From: an uncultured Oscillospiraceae bacterium
GTDB taxonomy: Bacteria > Bacillota > Clostridia > Oscillospirales > Ruminococcaceae
Length of the DNA stretch: 59,623 nt
NCBI GenBank assembly: GCA_934481445.1
Contig: CAKSPC010000010.1
Coordinates: 1 to 59,623, forward strand
Reading direction: 5' to 3'
The translations under genes were made by a program, and so were the position numbers. The first letter of the stretch is position 1, and each line of letters starts with the position of its first letter. The notes beneath the pieces are model-generated. The model was not told the DNA's origin. It made no database searches and saw only the letters and a program-made list of their open reading frames with translations. This document shows, one piece after another, positions 46,877 through 54,741 of this stretch.

Positions 46877-46993
46877 CCCTTTTCGCGGCGTAAAGTGCGC
46901 GTAAAAATACACAAATATGTTCGGTTATTTTGCCCGCGTTTATGACATTTTAACGCACTTGAAAAAAAATATCCGAAAATTCTGCTTTGGTTC

Positions 46994-47022
46994 TTGACTA
47001 AAAATCAGGTTTATTATACAAT
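46994..47022 (+). promoter_or_regulatory. Sigma-A promoter of rpe
   Basis: TTGACT (46994-46999), 17-bp spacer, TACAAT (47017-47022). The 335-bp gap 46730-47064 holds only the two divergent promoters and leaders. Confidence 0.75.
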
Positions 47023-47064
47023 AATAATATATGGGCTTTCTGCGCCTGTAAATGAAAGGAAATG

Positions 47065-47724
47065 ATGGCTATAAATACGATAACATCAGCGTCGCTGCTT
47101 GCCTGCGACCTTGCAAATATTGAAAAGGAAACAAAGCGCTGCCGCGAGGCGGGCGTTGACTGGATACATTTTGATGTTATGGACGGCGTTTTCGTCGACC
47201 AGATAACCTACGGCGCCCCCGTGCTGAAGTGCGTAAGGGCGGCGACGGATATGTTCCTTGATGTTCACCTCATGGTTCAGAAGCCGTTCAAGCAGATAGA
47301 ATATTTCGCGGCGGCGGGCGCGAGCCTTGTGGATATCCACATCGAAAGCGACTGCGACATCACGGCGGCAATGAAGCTTATACATGAAAAGGGCATGAAG
47401 TCCGCGATAGCGCTGAAGCCCGCGACCCCTGTCGAATCCGTATACGAATACCTGCCGCTGTGCGATATGGTGCTTGTTATGACCGTTGAGCCGGGCTACG
47501 GCGGGCAGGGATTTATCCCCGAAACCGCGGACAAGATAAAGGCTCTCCGCAGTTATGCCGACAAAAACGGTTTCACCTCCCTTGATATCGAGGTGGACGG
47601 CGGCATAAACGACAAAACCGCGCACATCGTAAGGGAAGCCGGCGCAAACGTCCTCGTGGCGGGCACTGGTCTGTTCAAGGCGGCGGACATGGCGGAAGCA
47701 GACCGCAGGCTCAGAGGGCTTTAA
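47065..47724 (+). CDS. rpe: Ribulose-phosphate 3-epimerase
   Basis: A 219-aa TIM-barrel enzyme interconverting ribulose 5-phosphate and xylulose 5-phosphate. Visible are SASLLACDLANIEKE, the metal/substrate motif WIHFDVMDGVFVDQ, DVHLMVQKP, VLVMTVEPGYGGQGFIPE and IEVDGGI. Of the two adjacent ATG codons, 47065 is better spaced from AAAGGA (47055-47060) than 47062. It is monocistronic, convergent with the next gene. Confidence 0.96.
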   Translation: MAINTITSASLLACDLANIEKETKRCREAGVDWIHFDVMDGVFVDQITYGAPVLKCVRAATDMFLDVHLMVQKPFKQIEYFAAAGASLVDIHIESDCDITAAMKLIHEKGMKSAIALKPATPVESVYEYLPLCDMVLVMTVEPGYGGQGFIPETADKIKALRSYADKNGFTSLDIEVDGGINDKTAHIVREAGANVLVAGTGLFKAADMAEADRRLRGL

Positions 47725-47760
47725 TCGGCGTTTTTCGGCGGGAACGCAGCGCAGACCTGC

Positions 47761-48255
47761 CTACAGTATTTCCGCAAGGAGCTCCAGCTCCCTGCCGCGG
47801 GCGGTTTCGCAGAGCTGCTCGGCGGACTTCGCCGCAAACAGTTCGGTTATCTCGCTGAAATCCCCGAATTCGCGGCAGATGTATTCCGCTTGGGGAGAGG
47901 GATCCCGCAGCACCGCGCGGTAGCAGCCGTTTTTCCCCGAATACACGCGGATATCCCCGCTCAGATGAAGTCCCGCGCCGACCAGCGCGCGGCACCATCC
48001 CCCGAGCGCTTCGCTGCCGCATATATCCGCGGCGAAGATTTCGCAGCCGTGCTGTTCTTCGGTTCTTCTTGGCTTGAGGTACATCACGCAGCCTCCGCCG
48101 CGGCGGTAAAGCCGCTCTGCGGAGGAAATTTCGCTCACATCCGCGTCCAGCTCGTCGGAGATATCCCTTATCACCTCCGGCAGCATTTTTTCCGAACATT
48201 CCTCGGCGGACAGGACTATCCTGTACACTATGCCGTAAATGGGTTCTATATCCAT
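47761..48255 (-). CDS. Putative MecA-like adaptor protein
   Basis: A 164-aa protein starting MDIEPIYGIVYRIVL, with GGAGG just upstream. The acidic N-terminus and the C-terminal half (YSGKNGCYRAVLRDP then EYICREFGDF and a final acidic helix) resemble the C-terminal fold of MecA adaptors, which deliver substrates to ClpC. The match is distant and the usual length is 200-230 aa, so the call is tentative. Its start lies only 28 bp from the start of the divergent RnfD-like gene. Confidence 0.5.
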   Translation of the reverse strand: MDIEPIYGIVYRIVLSAEECSEKMLPEVIRDISDELDADVSEISSAERLYRRGGGCVMYLKPRRTEEQHGCEIFAADICGSEALGGWCRALVGAGLHLSGDIRVYSGKNGCYRAVLRDPSPQAEYICREFGDFSEITELFAAKSAEQLCETARGRELELLAEIL

Positions 48256-48283
48256 ATATATCCTCCATCGAAAGGAACAACCG

Positions 48284-49393
48284 ATGTCTAATCTAACCTC
48301 GCGCAAGCCGAACAGGGTTTATCTCGAGCGGCTTGTTTTTATGGCGGCGCTGCTTATCCCGTCTGCGTTCATGCAGGGGCTGAGGGTGCTGCTGGTCGCG
48401 GCGCTGTGCGTTGCGTTCTGCATGATAACGGACAGGATCTGTTGTCTTATAAGAAAAATTCCGTATGACCCGAAGGATGCTGCTGTGCCATTCTGGGGGC
48501 TGGCGCTGGCGATGCTTATGCCGTCCTGCGTGCCCGCGGCGCTCACTGCGTTGGGCGCGGTAATATGTATCGCCCTCGGCAAGCACATTTTCGGCGGCAG
48601 CGACAATATCGTATTCTCTCCCCCCGCGATAGCGGCGGCATTTCTTATAATATGCTATCCATCCGATATGTTATTCTACACAAAGGCGGGGGAGCAGTAT
48701 CCCGTTTTAGGGGAGTTTTCGGGGACGCTCGCGCGGTCGCTTGAGCATTCGCTGGAGCTCGGCAACGTGCCCACCTACTCTATCCCCGATGTTGTGATGG
48801 GTAACGTGCCCGGAGCGATAGGCTCGGTGCACATCTTAGTTATTTTCGTCTGTGCGGTGTGCCTGATTTTACGCAGGGGAAACAGCGCCGGGGCGGTCAT
48901 TTCCTGCCTCGTTACGGCAGGGGCGATCGCGTTCTTTTTCCCGCGGGCGGATATAAGCGGCATTGAATCCGTCGCGTATGAGCTTTCCTCGGGCTGCCTG
49001 CTTTTTGGAACAGTTTTCCTTTCCGCGGAGCCGTATCTTATCCCGAAAAGAAAGATGGCGCGGGTGCTGTACGGAATAGTGCTCGGGTATACCACGATGA
49101 TGTTCCGCTATTTCGGGCAGACGGAGTGCTGCTTTGTTTTCGCGCTGCTGATAACGGGCGCGCTGACGGGCTGCTTCGACAGGATAGTCGACAACCTTTC
49201 CTACTGGAAGAAGCATTACATAAGCTCCTTCGAGAAAAACAAATCAATGGTGCAGCACGGTAACATTAAGCTGACCGATACGCAGGAGATAGTCCTTCCC
49301 GAAAAATACCGCTACAACACCCCGCCCATCGACGGCGAGATAAAGCGCAAGCACAAAAAATCTGCCAAGGAGGACAGCGATGAAAACAACTAA
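48284..49393 (+). CDS. RnfD/NqrB-like membrane protein with altered flavin site
   Basis: A 369-aa protein with about ten helices. RnfD homology is clear: GKHIFGGSDNIVFSPPAIAAAF (in place of KQLYGG...NPFNPA), VVMGNVPGAIGS, and the C-terminal FGTVFLSAEPYLIPKRK with MFRYFGQTECCFVFALLI. The covalent-FMN motif S-G-A-T of RnfD is not intact: the equivalent position reads F-S-G-T (residues 145-148), keeping a Thr but losing the Ala. TDPVT of classical RnfD reads AEPYL. A 40-residue basic tail is unusual. AAAGGA (48271-48276) precedes the ATG. Homologues form the membrane core of the Rnf electron-transfer ion pump. Confidence 0.8.
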   Translation: MSNLTSRKPNRVYLERLVFMAALLIPSAFMQGLRVLLVAALCVAFCMITDRICCLIRKIPYDPKDAAVPFWGLALAMLMPSCVPAALTALGAVICIALGKHIFGGSDNIVFSPPAIAAAFLIICYPSDMLFYTKAGEQYPVLGEFSGTLARSLEHSLELGNVPTYSIPDVVMGNVPGAIGSVHILVIFVCAVCLILRRGNSAGAVISCLVTAGAIAFFFPRADISGIESVAYELSSGCLLFGTVFLSAEPYLIPKRKMARVLYGIVLGYTTMMFRYFGQTECCFVFALLITGALTGCFDRIVDNLSYWKKHYISSFEKNKSMVQHGNIKLTDTQEIVLPEKYRYNTPPIDGEIKRKHKKSAKEDSDENN

Positions 49394-49994
49394 GCCCGCT
49401 GTCAGCTTTGACGGCATCTTCAGACAGAACATCGTGCTTATGAGCGGCCTTGTCACGGCGCCGATAATCGTTGCGGCGACCACCGCCGAGCGCGCGCTTA
49501 TACTTACGATAAGCTTTTTCATGATATCCTACCTGTCCATCCTCGTGTGCCGGTATATCCCGAGGAAGATAGTATACAATGTGCGCATAATATTATATGC
49601 GGCGGTGGCTTCGGTTTTGTATATCCCGACGGCGCTGCTGATAACCGCGTGGTTCCTCGAAACGGGTCAGAGCGTGCTGATCTATATTGAAATACTTGTG
49701 GTGAATTCGCTGTTGCTTTCCAAAACGGAGAGCAGGTTCTACCTCAAGCCTTTCGGAGAAATGGCGGTGGACGCGCTTATTTATGTTGCGGGATATGCCA
49801 TCGCGGCGTTTGCGGTGGGTATAGTGCGTGAGCTGCTCGCGTATGGCTCGCTGTTCGGCATATCGCTGTTTGACGCGCCGATGCCTGCGGCAAAATCTAC
49901 GTTCTTCGGCTTTTTCCTCGTGGGAATATTCGCGGCAGTGTGCCGCGCGCTTTCGGGCAGGAGAACGGGCAGAAAGGGGGCGGCTGAACGATGA
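49380..49994 (+). CDS. RnfE/NqrD-like membrane protein lacking Fe-S cysteines
   Basis: A 204-aa six-helix protein, with AAGGAGGA 5 bp before the ATG, overlapping the previous gene by 14 bp. Alignment by eye to RsxE is good (IFRQNIVLMSG start, IVRELLAYGSLFG near 150). However, both cysteines that bind the intramembrane [2Fe-2S] cluster are gone: the LGLCP position reads LVTAP (Ala27) and the TNCIV position reads VNSLL (Ser110). The twofold-symmetry partner is the next gene. Confidence 0.8.
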   Translation: MKTTKPAVSFDGIFRQNIVLMSGLVTAPIIVAATTAERALILTISFFMISYLSILVCRYIPRKIVYNVRIILYAAVASVLYIPTALLITAWFLETGQSVLIYIEILVVNSLLLSKTESRFYLKPFGEMAVDALIYVAGYAIAAFAVGIVRELLAYGSLFGISLFDAPMPAAKSTFFGFFLVGIFAAVCRALSGRRTGRKGAAER

Positions 49995-50587
49995 TGGAAG
50001 TGTTTGCGAAGATAGTAAGCGTGGCGATGGTTTCCGTTTTTGTTCAGAACGCGATATTTGACCGCGCCCTCGGTGCGAACGTAGTTATATATGCTTCGCG
50101 GAACGACCGCCATGTCATCGGCTTCACCCTCGGCATAACCGCAATGACCACCATCGCGAGCGCAGTTTCCTATGTTTTCGACAGCATTCTGCTGCCGCTT
50201 CCGCTGGGTTGGCTGTTCATGCCGCTGGTTTATGTGGCGGTGATAAGCGTGCTGTATGTTCTGGCACTGCTGTTCTTCTGGAGATTGTTTCCTAAGATGT
50301 TCGCGAAGATAAGAAAGTACGTTCATCTCGCGATAATAAACTGCACCGTTATCGGCGCGCTGTTTCTTAACTCCGGCTACGGCAGTGACATCTGGAGTTA
50401 CATCGGATACGGCTTCGGAACGGGCATAGGTTTTTTCCTTGCGTGCTTCCTGCTTAACATCGCGCACGAGCGGCTTGATTCGGATAAGATACCGCGAGTT
50501 TTCAGGGGATACCCGATAATGCTTGTTTATATAGGCGTTATCTCGCTGGCGTTCAGCGCGCTGGTGGGATATACCGCAGAGTTCTGA
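49991..50587 (+). CDS. RnfA/NqrE-like membrane protein with one of two Fe-S cysteines
   Basis: A 198-aa six-helix protein overlapping the previous gene by 4 bp (ATGA). It aligns along its length with RsxA: VFVQNAIFDRALG at the N-terminus, IINCTVIGALFLN in the middle and HERLDSDKIPRVFRGYPI at the C-terminus. The first cluster cysteine (LGLCPF in RsxA) is Asn30 here (LGANVV); the second is kept (Cys118 in IINC). No RnfB or RnfC gene follows. A second ATG at 49994 is also possible as start. Confidence 0.82.
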   Translation: MMEVFAKIVSVAMVSVFVQNAIFDRALGANVVIYASRNDRHVIGFTLGITAMTTIASAVSYVFDSILLPLPLGWLFMPLVYVAVISVLYVLALLFFWRLFPKMFAKIRKYVHLAIINCTVIGALFLNSGYGSDIWSYIGYGFGTGIGFFLACFLLNIAHERLDSDKIPRVFRGYPIMLVYIGVISLAFSALVGYTAEF

Positions 50588-50608
50588 CTTTAATGGAAAG
50601 GGGCAGCC

Positions 50609-51811
50609 ATGAAACCTAAAAAGACGAACATCAAAATAAAGCATCACAAATATAATCTCTACAACCACAGGAAAAGCAGGGGCAAGCAGGTCCTCACCGT
50701 TATTCTTATGGTGGTTATAGTCGCGGCGCTTGCCGTGGTGGGTTACGGCGCGGGAAAGCCGCTGGTGGAGTACATTACAAGCAAAAACAGCGAAACATCC
50801 GAAAGCACCCCGTCGTGGACTCCCCCCGCGACAAGCGAGGCGGAAAGCGATGTGACCTCGGACGAGCAGACCTCCGAGCCTGTGGAAACCTCCGATACAT
50901 CCGCTCCTGCCAAGGCGGAGGAAACGATTTCGTCCATGTATGTCCTGCCGGGCGACGCCGTTTACGACGCGGCTTCGCTGAAGAGCGCGGTTGTTTCCGC
51001 AAAGAACGCAGGATACACGGGAATAGTTATCACTGCAAAGGACAGCGCTGGCAATATACTTTATAAGAGTAACATCGACGAAGTCAAGGACGGCGCGACG
51101 ATAACGGGAACGCTCTCTGCGAAGCAGATGTGCGACATCATCACCGCCGAGGGGCTTGTTCCTGCGGCAAGGTTCAGCACGCTGCTTGACCGCTCCAACG
51201 GAAATTCCGTCGGCGGCGGGTATATGCTCTCCGACGGCGGCGGAAACTGGTTCGACGCCGCCCCCGCGAACGGCGGAAAGAAGTGGCTCAGCCCGTTCAG
51301 TAGTGCTTCCGCGGAGTTCATGAAGAACATCGCGGCGGAGCTTTCCTCGGCGGGATTCAAGTATATTATAGCGGCGGACACGATGTACCCCGATTTCCGC
51401 CCGTCGGATATCAGCAGCTATCTCTACGACCTGCCGCTGACGGACGCGGATAAGCGCGTGTCTGCGCTGTGGGATGTCCTCGACGCGGCAAAAGCGGGCG
51501 CGGAGGATAACGGCGCGAAGTTCATCGCGGAGCTTGACGGCGCGGCGCTGTTTGCGGACGACAGGCAGGCAACCGACGCGGAATTTGCGGCGGACAAGGA
51601 TAAGCTCGCGGGAGTCGGCGTGCTGATAGATTACACCCCCGAAAGCGGCACCGCCTATGCGGAAGCAAAGACATTCATTGGCAGGATGAGCGCGCAGTTC
51701 AAGGGGCAGGAATATTCGGTGCTTGTCGACGGAAGCGCTGTTTCCCCGGGAACGATAGAGGAAATTCAGCGCGCGTTCACGGAAGCGGGCGTTTCGATGT
51801 TCGTAAAGTGA
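50609..51811 (+). CDS. Membrane-anchored putative glycoside-hydrolase-like TIM-barrel protein (DUF4015-like)
   Basis: A 400-aa exported protein: a basic N-terminus (KKTNIKIKHHKYN), one membrane anchor (about 28-48), a Ser/Thr/Glu-rich spacer (about 55-105), then a barrel domain. Segments such as GYTGIVITAKDSAGNILYKS, EGLVPAARFSTLLDR and AEFMKNIAAELSSAGFKYIIA resemble the putative glycosyl hydrolase domain DUF4015. Catalytic residues are not certain. It starts 21 bp after the RnfA-like stop with GAAAGGGG upstream, so it is likely part of that operon. Confidence 0.7.
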   Translation: MKPKKTNIKIKHHKYNLYNHRKSRGKQVLTVILMVVIVAALAVVGYGAGKPLVEYITSKNSETSESTPSWTPPATSEAESDVTSDEQTSEPVETSDTSAPAKAEETISSMYVLPGDAVYDAASLKSAVVSAKNAGYTGIVITAKDSAGNILYKSNIDEVKDGATITGTLSAKQMCDIITAEGLVPAARFSTLLDRSNGNSVGGGYMLSDGGGNWFDAAPANGGKKWLSPFSSASAEFMKNIAAELSSAGFKYIIAADTMYPDFRPSDISSYLYDLPLTDADKRVSALWDVLDAAKAGAEDNGAKFIAELDGAALFADDRQATDAEFAADKDKLAGVGVLIDYTPESGTAYAEAKTFIGRMSAQFKGQEYSVLVDGSAVSPGTIEEIQRAFTEAGVSMFVK

Positions 51812-51851
51812 CGGTTTTTCTGAATAATTTGTGAAAATATCGTTTTACCAC

Positions 51852-51880
51852 TTGATTTATTCGCGGTAAAAGGGTATAAT
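51852..51880 (+). promoter_or_regulatory. Sigma-A promoter of yajC
   Basis: TTGATT (51852-51857), 17-bp spacer, TATAAT (51875-51880). Confidence 0.8.
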
Positions 51881-51918
51881 GATTGTATGGAACAAAAATA
51901 TACCAACGGAGGACAACT

Positions 51919-52314
51919 ATGAATCTCACAATGATTATGGCGGCTCAGGCTTCCGCAACAGGCGAGCAGGGCGGCATTGGCAGCATTCTCACCCTTATAC
52001 TCCCCATCGCGCTGATGATACTCATTTTCTACTTCCTTATCATGCGCCCCGAAAAGAAGCGCAACAAGGAAATGCAGGATATGCTGAGCAACATTCAGGT
52101 GGCCGACGAAGTCATCACTACCGGCGGCATCATCGGCAGAGTTATTTCCGTAAAGGAGGACACCGTCCTCATCGAGACGGGCAGCGACAGAACAAAGATC
52201 CGAATCATGAAGAGCTCCATCGCGAAGAACAACACCGTTCACGAGGTGCCCGCGGCTGCTCCCGAGCCCAAGAAGCTCAAGAAGGATAAGGATAAGCCTA
52301 CCGATATTAAGTAA
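51919..52314 (+). CDS. yajC: Preprotein translocase accessory subunit YajC
   Basis: A 131-aa single-helix membrane protein (helix about 21-42, ILTLILPIALMILIFYFLIM), followed by the YajC hallmark MRPEKKRNKEMQDML and VITTGGIIGRVISVKEDTVLIE. YajC associates with SecDF-YidC during protein export. The tail is Lys-rich. ATG at 51919 with GGAGGA upstream is chosen over the in-frame upstream ATG at 51883, which lies beside the -10 box. SecD/SecF genes are not adjacent. Confidence 0.94.
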   Translation: MNLTMIMAAQASATGEQGGIGSILTLILPIALMILIFYFLIMRPEKKRNKEMQDMLSNIQVADEVITTGGIIGRVISVKEDTVLIETGSDRTKIRIMKSSIAKNNTVHEVPAAAPEPKKLKKDKDKPTDIK

Positions 52315-52324
52315 ACAGCAGTGT

Positions 52325-52351
52325 GGGGGAGCGAAAAGCTCCCCCGTTTTT
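52325..52351 (+). terminator. Rho-independent terminator of yajC
   Basis: GGGGGAGC (52325-52332) pairs perfectly with GCTCCCCC (52338-52345), 5-nt loop, followed by TTTTT. It lies in the convergent gap and may serve dpaB too. Confidence 0.9.
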
Positions 52352-52949
52352 ATGTCCGCGAAATTATAGCCGGCTGTATCTGTCTGCCATCCAGAGCCTC
52401 CGCGATGGTCTGCGGTATCTTCGTGAAATCCGCTATCATCGAGAAAGGCTTCCCCGTGCTGTCATCCTGAAATATCGGCACGAAATAGAAGTTGCGGTAA
52501 TTCCGCAGCATTCCGATATTCTTCGCCGAGGCGGAAAGCGCGTCGTTTGTCGACACCGCTATGACAACGGGGCGCTGATTTCTTAGGTGGCTCTTCACCG
52601 CCATGCATACGGGTCCGTCCGTTATCCCCGCCGCAAGCTTTGCGAGGGTATTCCCCGTGCAGGGTGCGACAACGAGGATATCGAACATCCTTTTTGGTCC
52701 GACGGGTTCGGTGGTGGTTATTTCGTGCAGGACCGTCCTGCCTGTTATTTCGTAAAGGCGCGCCGCGTGCGACTGCGCCGTGCCGAATCGGGTGTCGAGT
52801 GAGTATGCGTTCTGCGACATGATCGGGGTTATTTCGCAGCCGAGCGCGGCTAGCTGCTCAAGCTGTTCAAACACCCGCGAAAAGGTACAGAACGATCCGC
52901 AGACCGCGAACCCCACCCGCAGTCCCGAAAGTTTCTGAAAATCGCTCAT
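52350..52949 (-). CDS. dpaB: Dipicolinate synthase subunit B
   Basis: A 199-aa flavoprotein-like subunit (SpoVFB) of the enzyme making dipicolinic acid, the calcium-chelating spore-core compound. Typical segments: LRVGFAVCGSFCTFSRVFEQL, DILVVAPCTGNTLAKLA, and VAVKSHLRN-like AVKSHLRNQRPVVIAVSTNDAL. ATG at 52949 follows GAAAGGA. It is 49 bp downstream of dpaA, forming the usual two-gene unit expressed in the mother cell. It signals that the organism forms, or recently formed, spores. Confidence 0.95.
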   Translation of the reverse strand: MSDFQKLSGLRVGFAVCGSFCTFSRVFEQLEQLAALGCEITPIMSQNAYSLDTRFGTAQSHAARLYEITGRTVLHEITTTEPVGPKRMFDILVVAPCTGNTLAKLAAGITDGPVCMAVKSHLRNQRPVVIAVSTNDALSASAKNIGMLRNYRNFYFVPIFQDDSTGKPFSMIADFTKIPQTIAEALDGRQIQPAIISRT

Positions 52950-52998
52950 GGTGTATCCTTTCACCGCAAAAAAATGCGGCTTTGTATCGTGGCTGTGG

Positions 52999-53841
52999 TT
53001 ATGTTATGCCGGGGCGGCATTCCGCTTCGTGGGAGAGAATGAACTCCGCGATGAGAGTGCCTGCTGTTTTCGGGGAATATTTCCCCGGAAGCCCCGCCGC
53101 GTAAATGTATTTCACGCCGCAGCTTTCCGCATGGGTTTTGTAGGGCTCCTGCGGGAGTGTGGCGAGCTCCGCGAAAACGGAGCCTTTTTTCATTTTCTTG
53201 TACCGTTCTTTTGTGAAGATATCCGCAGGCGCGGTGTTGATCACCGCGTCGTACCGCGGGAGGATGTCGTCGAGGATGCAGAGCTGTTCCGCCCTGCACC
53301 CGAGAAGCTCCGCGCGGGCAAGCCGGGCGCTGTTCCGCGCACATACGGTGACATTGCTTCCGAAAGCCTTCAGCAGCCTCGCCATGCATTCGGCAATGCG
53401 CCCGCCGCCGATTATGAGCACATCTGCGCCGTAAAGGGAATAGTCGGTGTTGTCGATAAGTATTGCGGCGGCAGCTTCGGCGGTGAGCGCGGCATTTTTC
53501 AGGGTGAGAGCCTCGTCCGCGGCGTAGTTTATCAGCGTGAAGCCGTATTCGCGGCAGAGGTGTTCCAGCGCGGCGTTTGTCCCTCCGCTGAAAATCACGG
53601 CTTTTTCTGCCGCGTAGAGTGATACTGCCGTAAGCGGGAGAGGAATGTCGGACAGCGGCGCGGTGATGTCCGTGCCGTTTCGTGAAAATGGGAACGGAAG
53701 CACGATTCGATCGTATCGCCCGACGGGTTCGAGATAAACACCGCCGGCTCCTATTTTGTCTGCGGGGTAATGATCGGAGATTACCTGCATGGCGTAGGAA
53801 ATGCGCTTGTCGCCGCCCATGAAAAGAAAACGTTCTGTCAT
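52999..53841 (-). CDS. dpaA: Dipicolinate synthase subunit A
   Basis: A 280-aa NAD(P)-binding subunit (SpoVFA). The N-terminal FLFMGGDKRISYAMQ and the Rossmann loop DVLIIGGGRIAECMARLLKAFG fit the family; AVINTAPADIFT is also characteristic. GGGAGGG precedes the ATG and a mother-cell-type promoter lies at 53870-53897. Together with dpaB it converts the dihydrodipicolinate-pathway intermediate into dipicolinate. Confidence 0.94.
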   Translation of the reverse strand: MTERFLFMGGDKRISYAMQVISDHYPADKIGAGGVYLEPVGRYDRIVLPFPFSRNGTDITAPLSDIPLPLTAVSLYAAEKAVIFSGGTNAALEHLCREYGFTLINYAADEALTLKNAALTAEAAAAILIDNTDYSLYGADVLIIGGGRIAECMARLLKAFGSNVTVCARNSARLARAELLGCRAEQLCILDDILPRYDAVINTAPADIFTKERYKKMKKGSVFAELATLPQEPYKTHAESCGVKYIYAAGLPGKYSPKTAGTLIAEFILSHEAECRPGIT

Positions 53842-53869
53842 TGATTAGCCCTCCCTTATACTTATATTG

Positions 53870-53897
53870 TATTGTATGCAGGAAGGGGATTGTTGTG
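53870..53897 (-). promoter_or_regulatory. Sigma-K-like mother-cell promoter of dpaAB
   Basis: Minus strand GCATACAATA (53870-53879) matches the sigma-K -10 form CATAnnnTA. CACA (53894-53897), 15 bp upstream of CATA, supplies the AC of the -35. No vegetative -35/-10 pair is seen. Control of spoVF by sigma-K is known in Bacillus subtilis. Confidence 0.55.
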
Positions 53898-53918
53898 ATA
53901 TGGATTTTCGAGACGCAT

Positions 53919-54725
53919 TTAGTCTTTGTTGGACACAATACACGTGGTCAATGTGTCAACGTTCAGTTTTTGTGGGGCACAATACACGCGGTCAAGGGGT
54001 GATCTCCCCATAGGGGAGGTGTCGCGAAGCGACAGAGGGGGTTGACCGACAGACCGCACCCCTTGCGGGTCAAGGGCGGCGCCCTTGTCGCCACCGCAGT
54101 GGCGAAACACCCCTCACAAATTTAGGAGCAGAAACATTTTGGTTAAGCAGGAACAAATAAAACTGGATTTAAACGACAAAAAAGCGCTAAAGGGGGTTCA
54201 AGGGGGGAAAACAAGAGTTTTCCCCCCTAGCAACAAATTAAATCTAAAGGGTTCTTTCCTCAAAAACAGTCCGGGGGACTGTTTTTGAAGCAGCGCGCCC
54301 TTAATGCGCCTATAAAAAGTGGCGGTATGATTTTTTGCTCTCACGCCCGCCCGCGTTCTTTCCCAAACAGTCCACCGGACTGTTTGGGAGGAAGTGTACA
54401 TTAAGACACTTACAATGCACCTCGGGGGGAAAACTCTTGTTTTCCACCCGTACCCCCTTTAGCGCTTTTTTAAGTCGTGTAAACGCACCAAGTTATAGCT
54501 TTACTGCGCGGAATTTTCAGTGCGTGGGGAGTTTCGCTGTCTGCGGACAGCGACTGGGGCGCTGCCCCAGTCCCCGCAAGGGGTGCGACCCCTTGACCGC
54601 GCGTATGAGTCCAGTAAAGACGAATTGTTGACCCCTCGACCGCGTGTATGGGTGTCACAAAGACGAAACGCTAACGCTTTGACCGCGTGTATTATGTCCC
54701 GTAAAGACGAAACGTTGACGCGGTA
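53919..54725 (+). repeat. Composite GC-hairpin repeat element, forward copy
   Basis: About 807 bp, no credible gene, filling 53842-54741. The order is 43-bp-type tandem units (53921-53996), CGCGGTCAAGGGGTGATCTC, hairpins CTCCCC/GGGGAG and GTCGC/GCGAC, CACCCCTTGCGGG, and AAGCGCTAAAGGGGGTT. Then come a G6-AAAAC/GTTTT-C6 stem (54202-54227), AAAAACAGTCC/GGACTGTTTTT (54262-54286) and a short centre. Next are CAAACAGTCC/GGACTGTTTG (54364-54386) and the same arm inverted back to CCCCTTGACCGCG (54591-54601), with tandem units at 54601-54720. The minus strand of 44484-45190 has the same order. Confidence 0.75.
54601..54720 (+). repeat. 43-bp tandem repeat at the edge of the composite element
   Basis: Two 43-bp units (54601-54643, 54644-54686) and most of a third (54687-54720) share GTGTAT, a TAAAGACGAA/CAAAGACGAA core, TTGAC or TAACGC, and GACCGC. 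Inverted relatives flank the left end of the element (53921-53996). Confidence 0.65.
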
Positions 54726-54741
54726 ATTTAACGCCCCACCT

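Noticed and set aside
47711..48280. Alternative minus-strand frame overlapping the MecA-like gene
   Set aside because: Arg/Gly-rich with no ribosome site; the frame 47761-48255 has GGAGG and a balanced composition.
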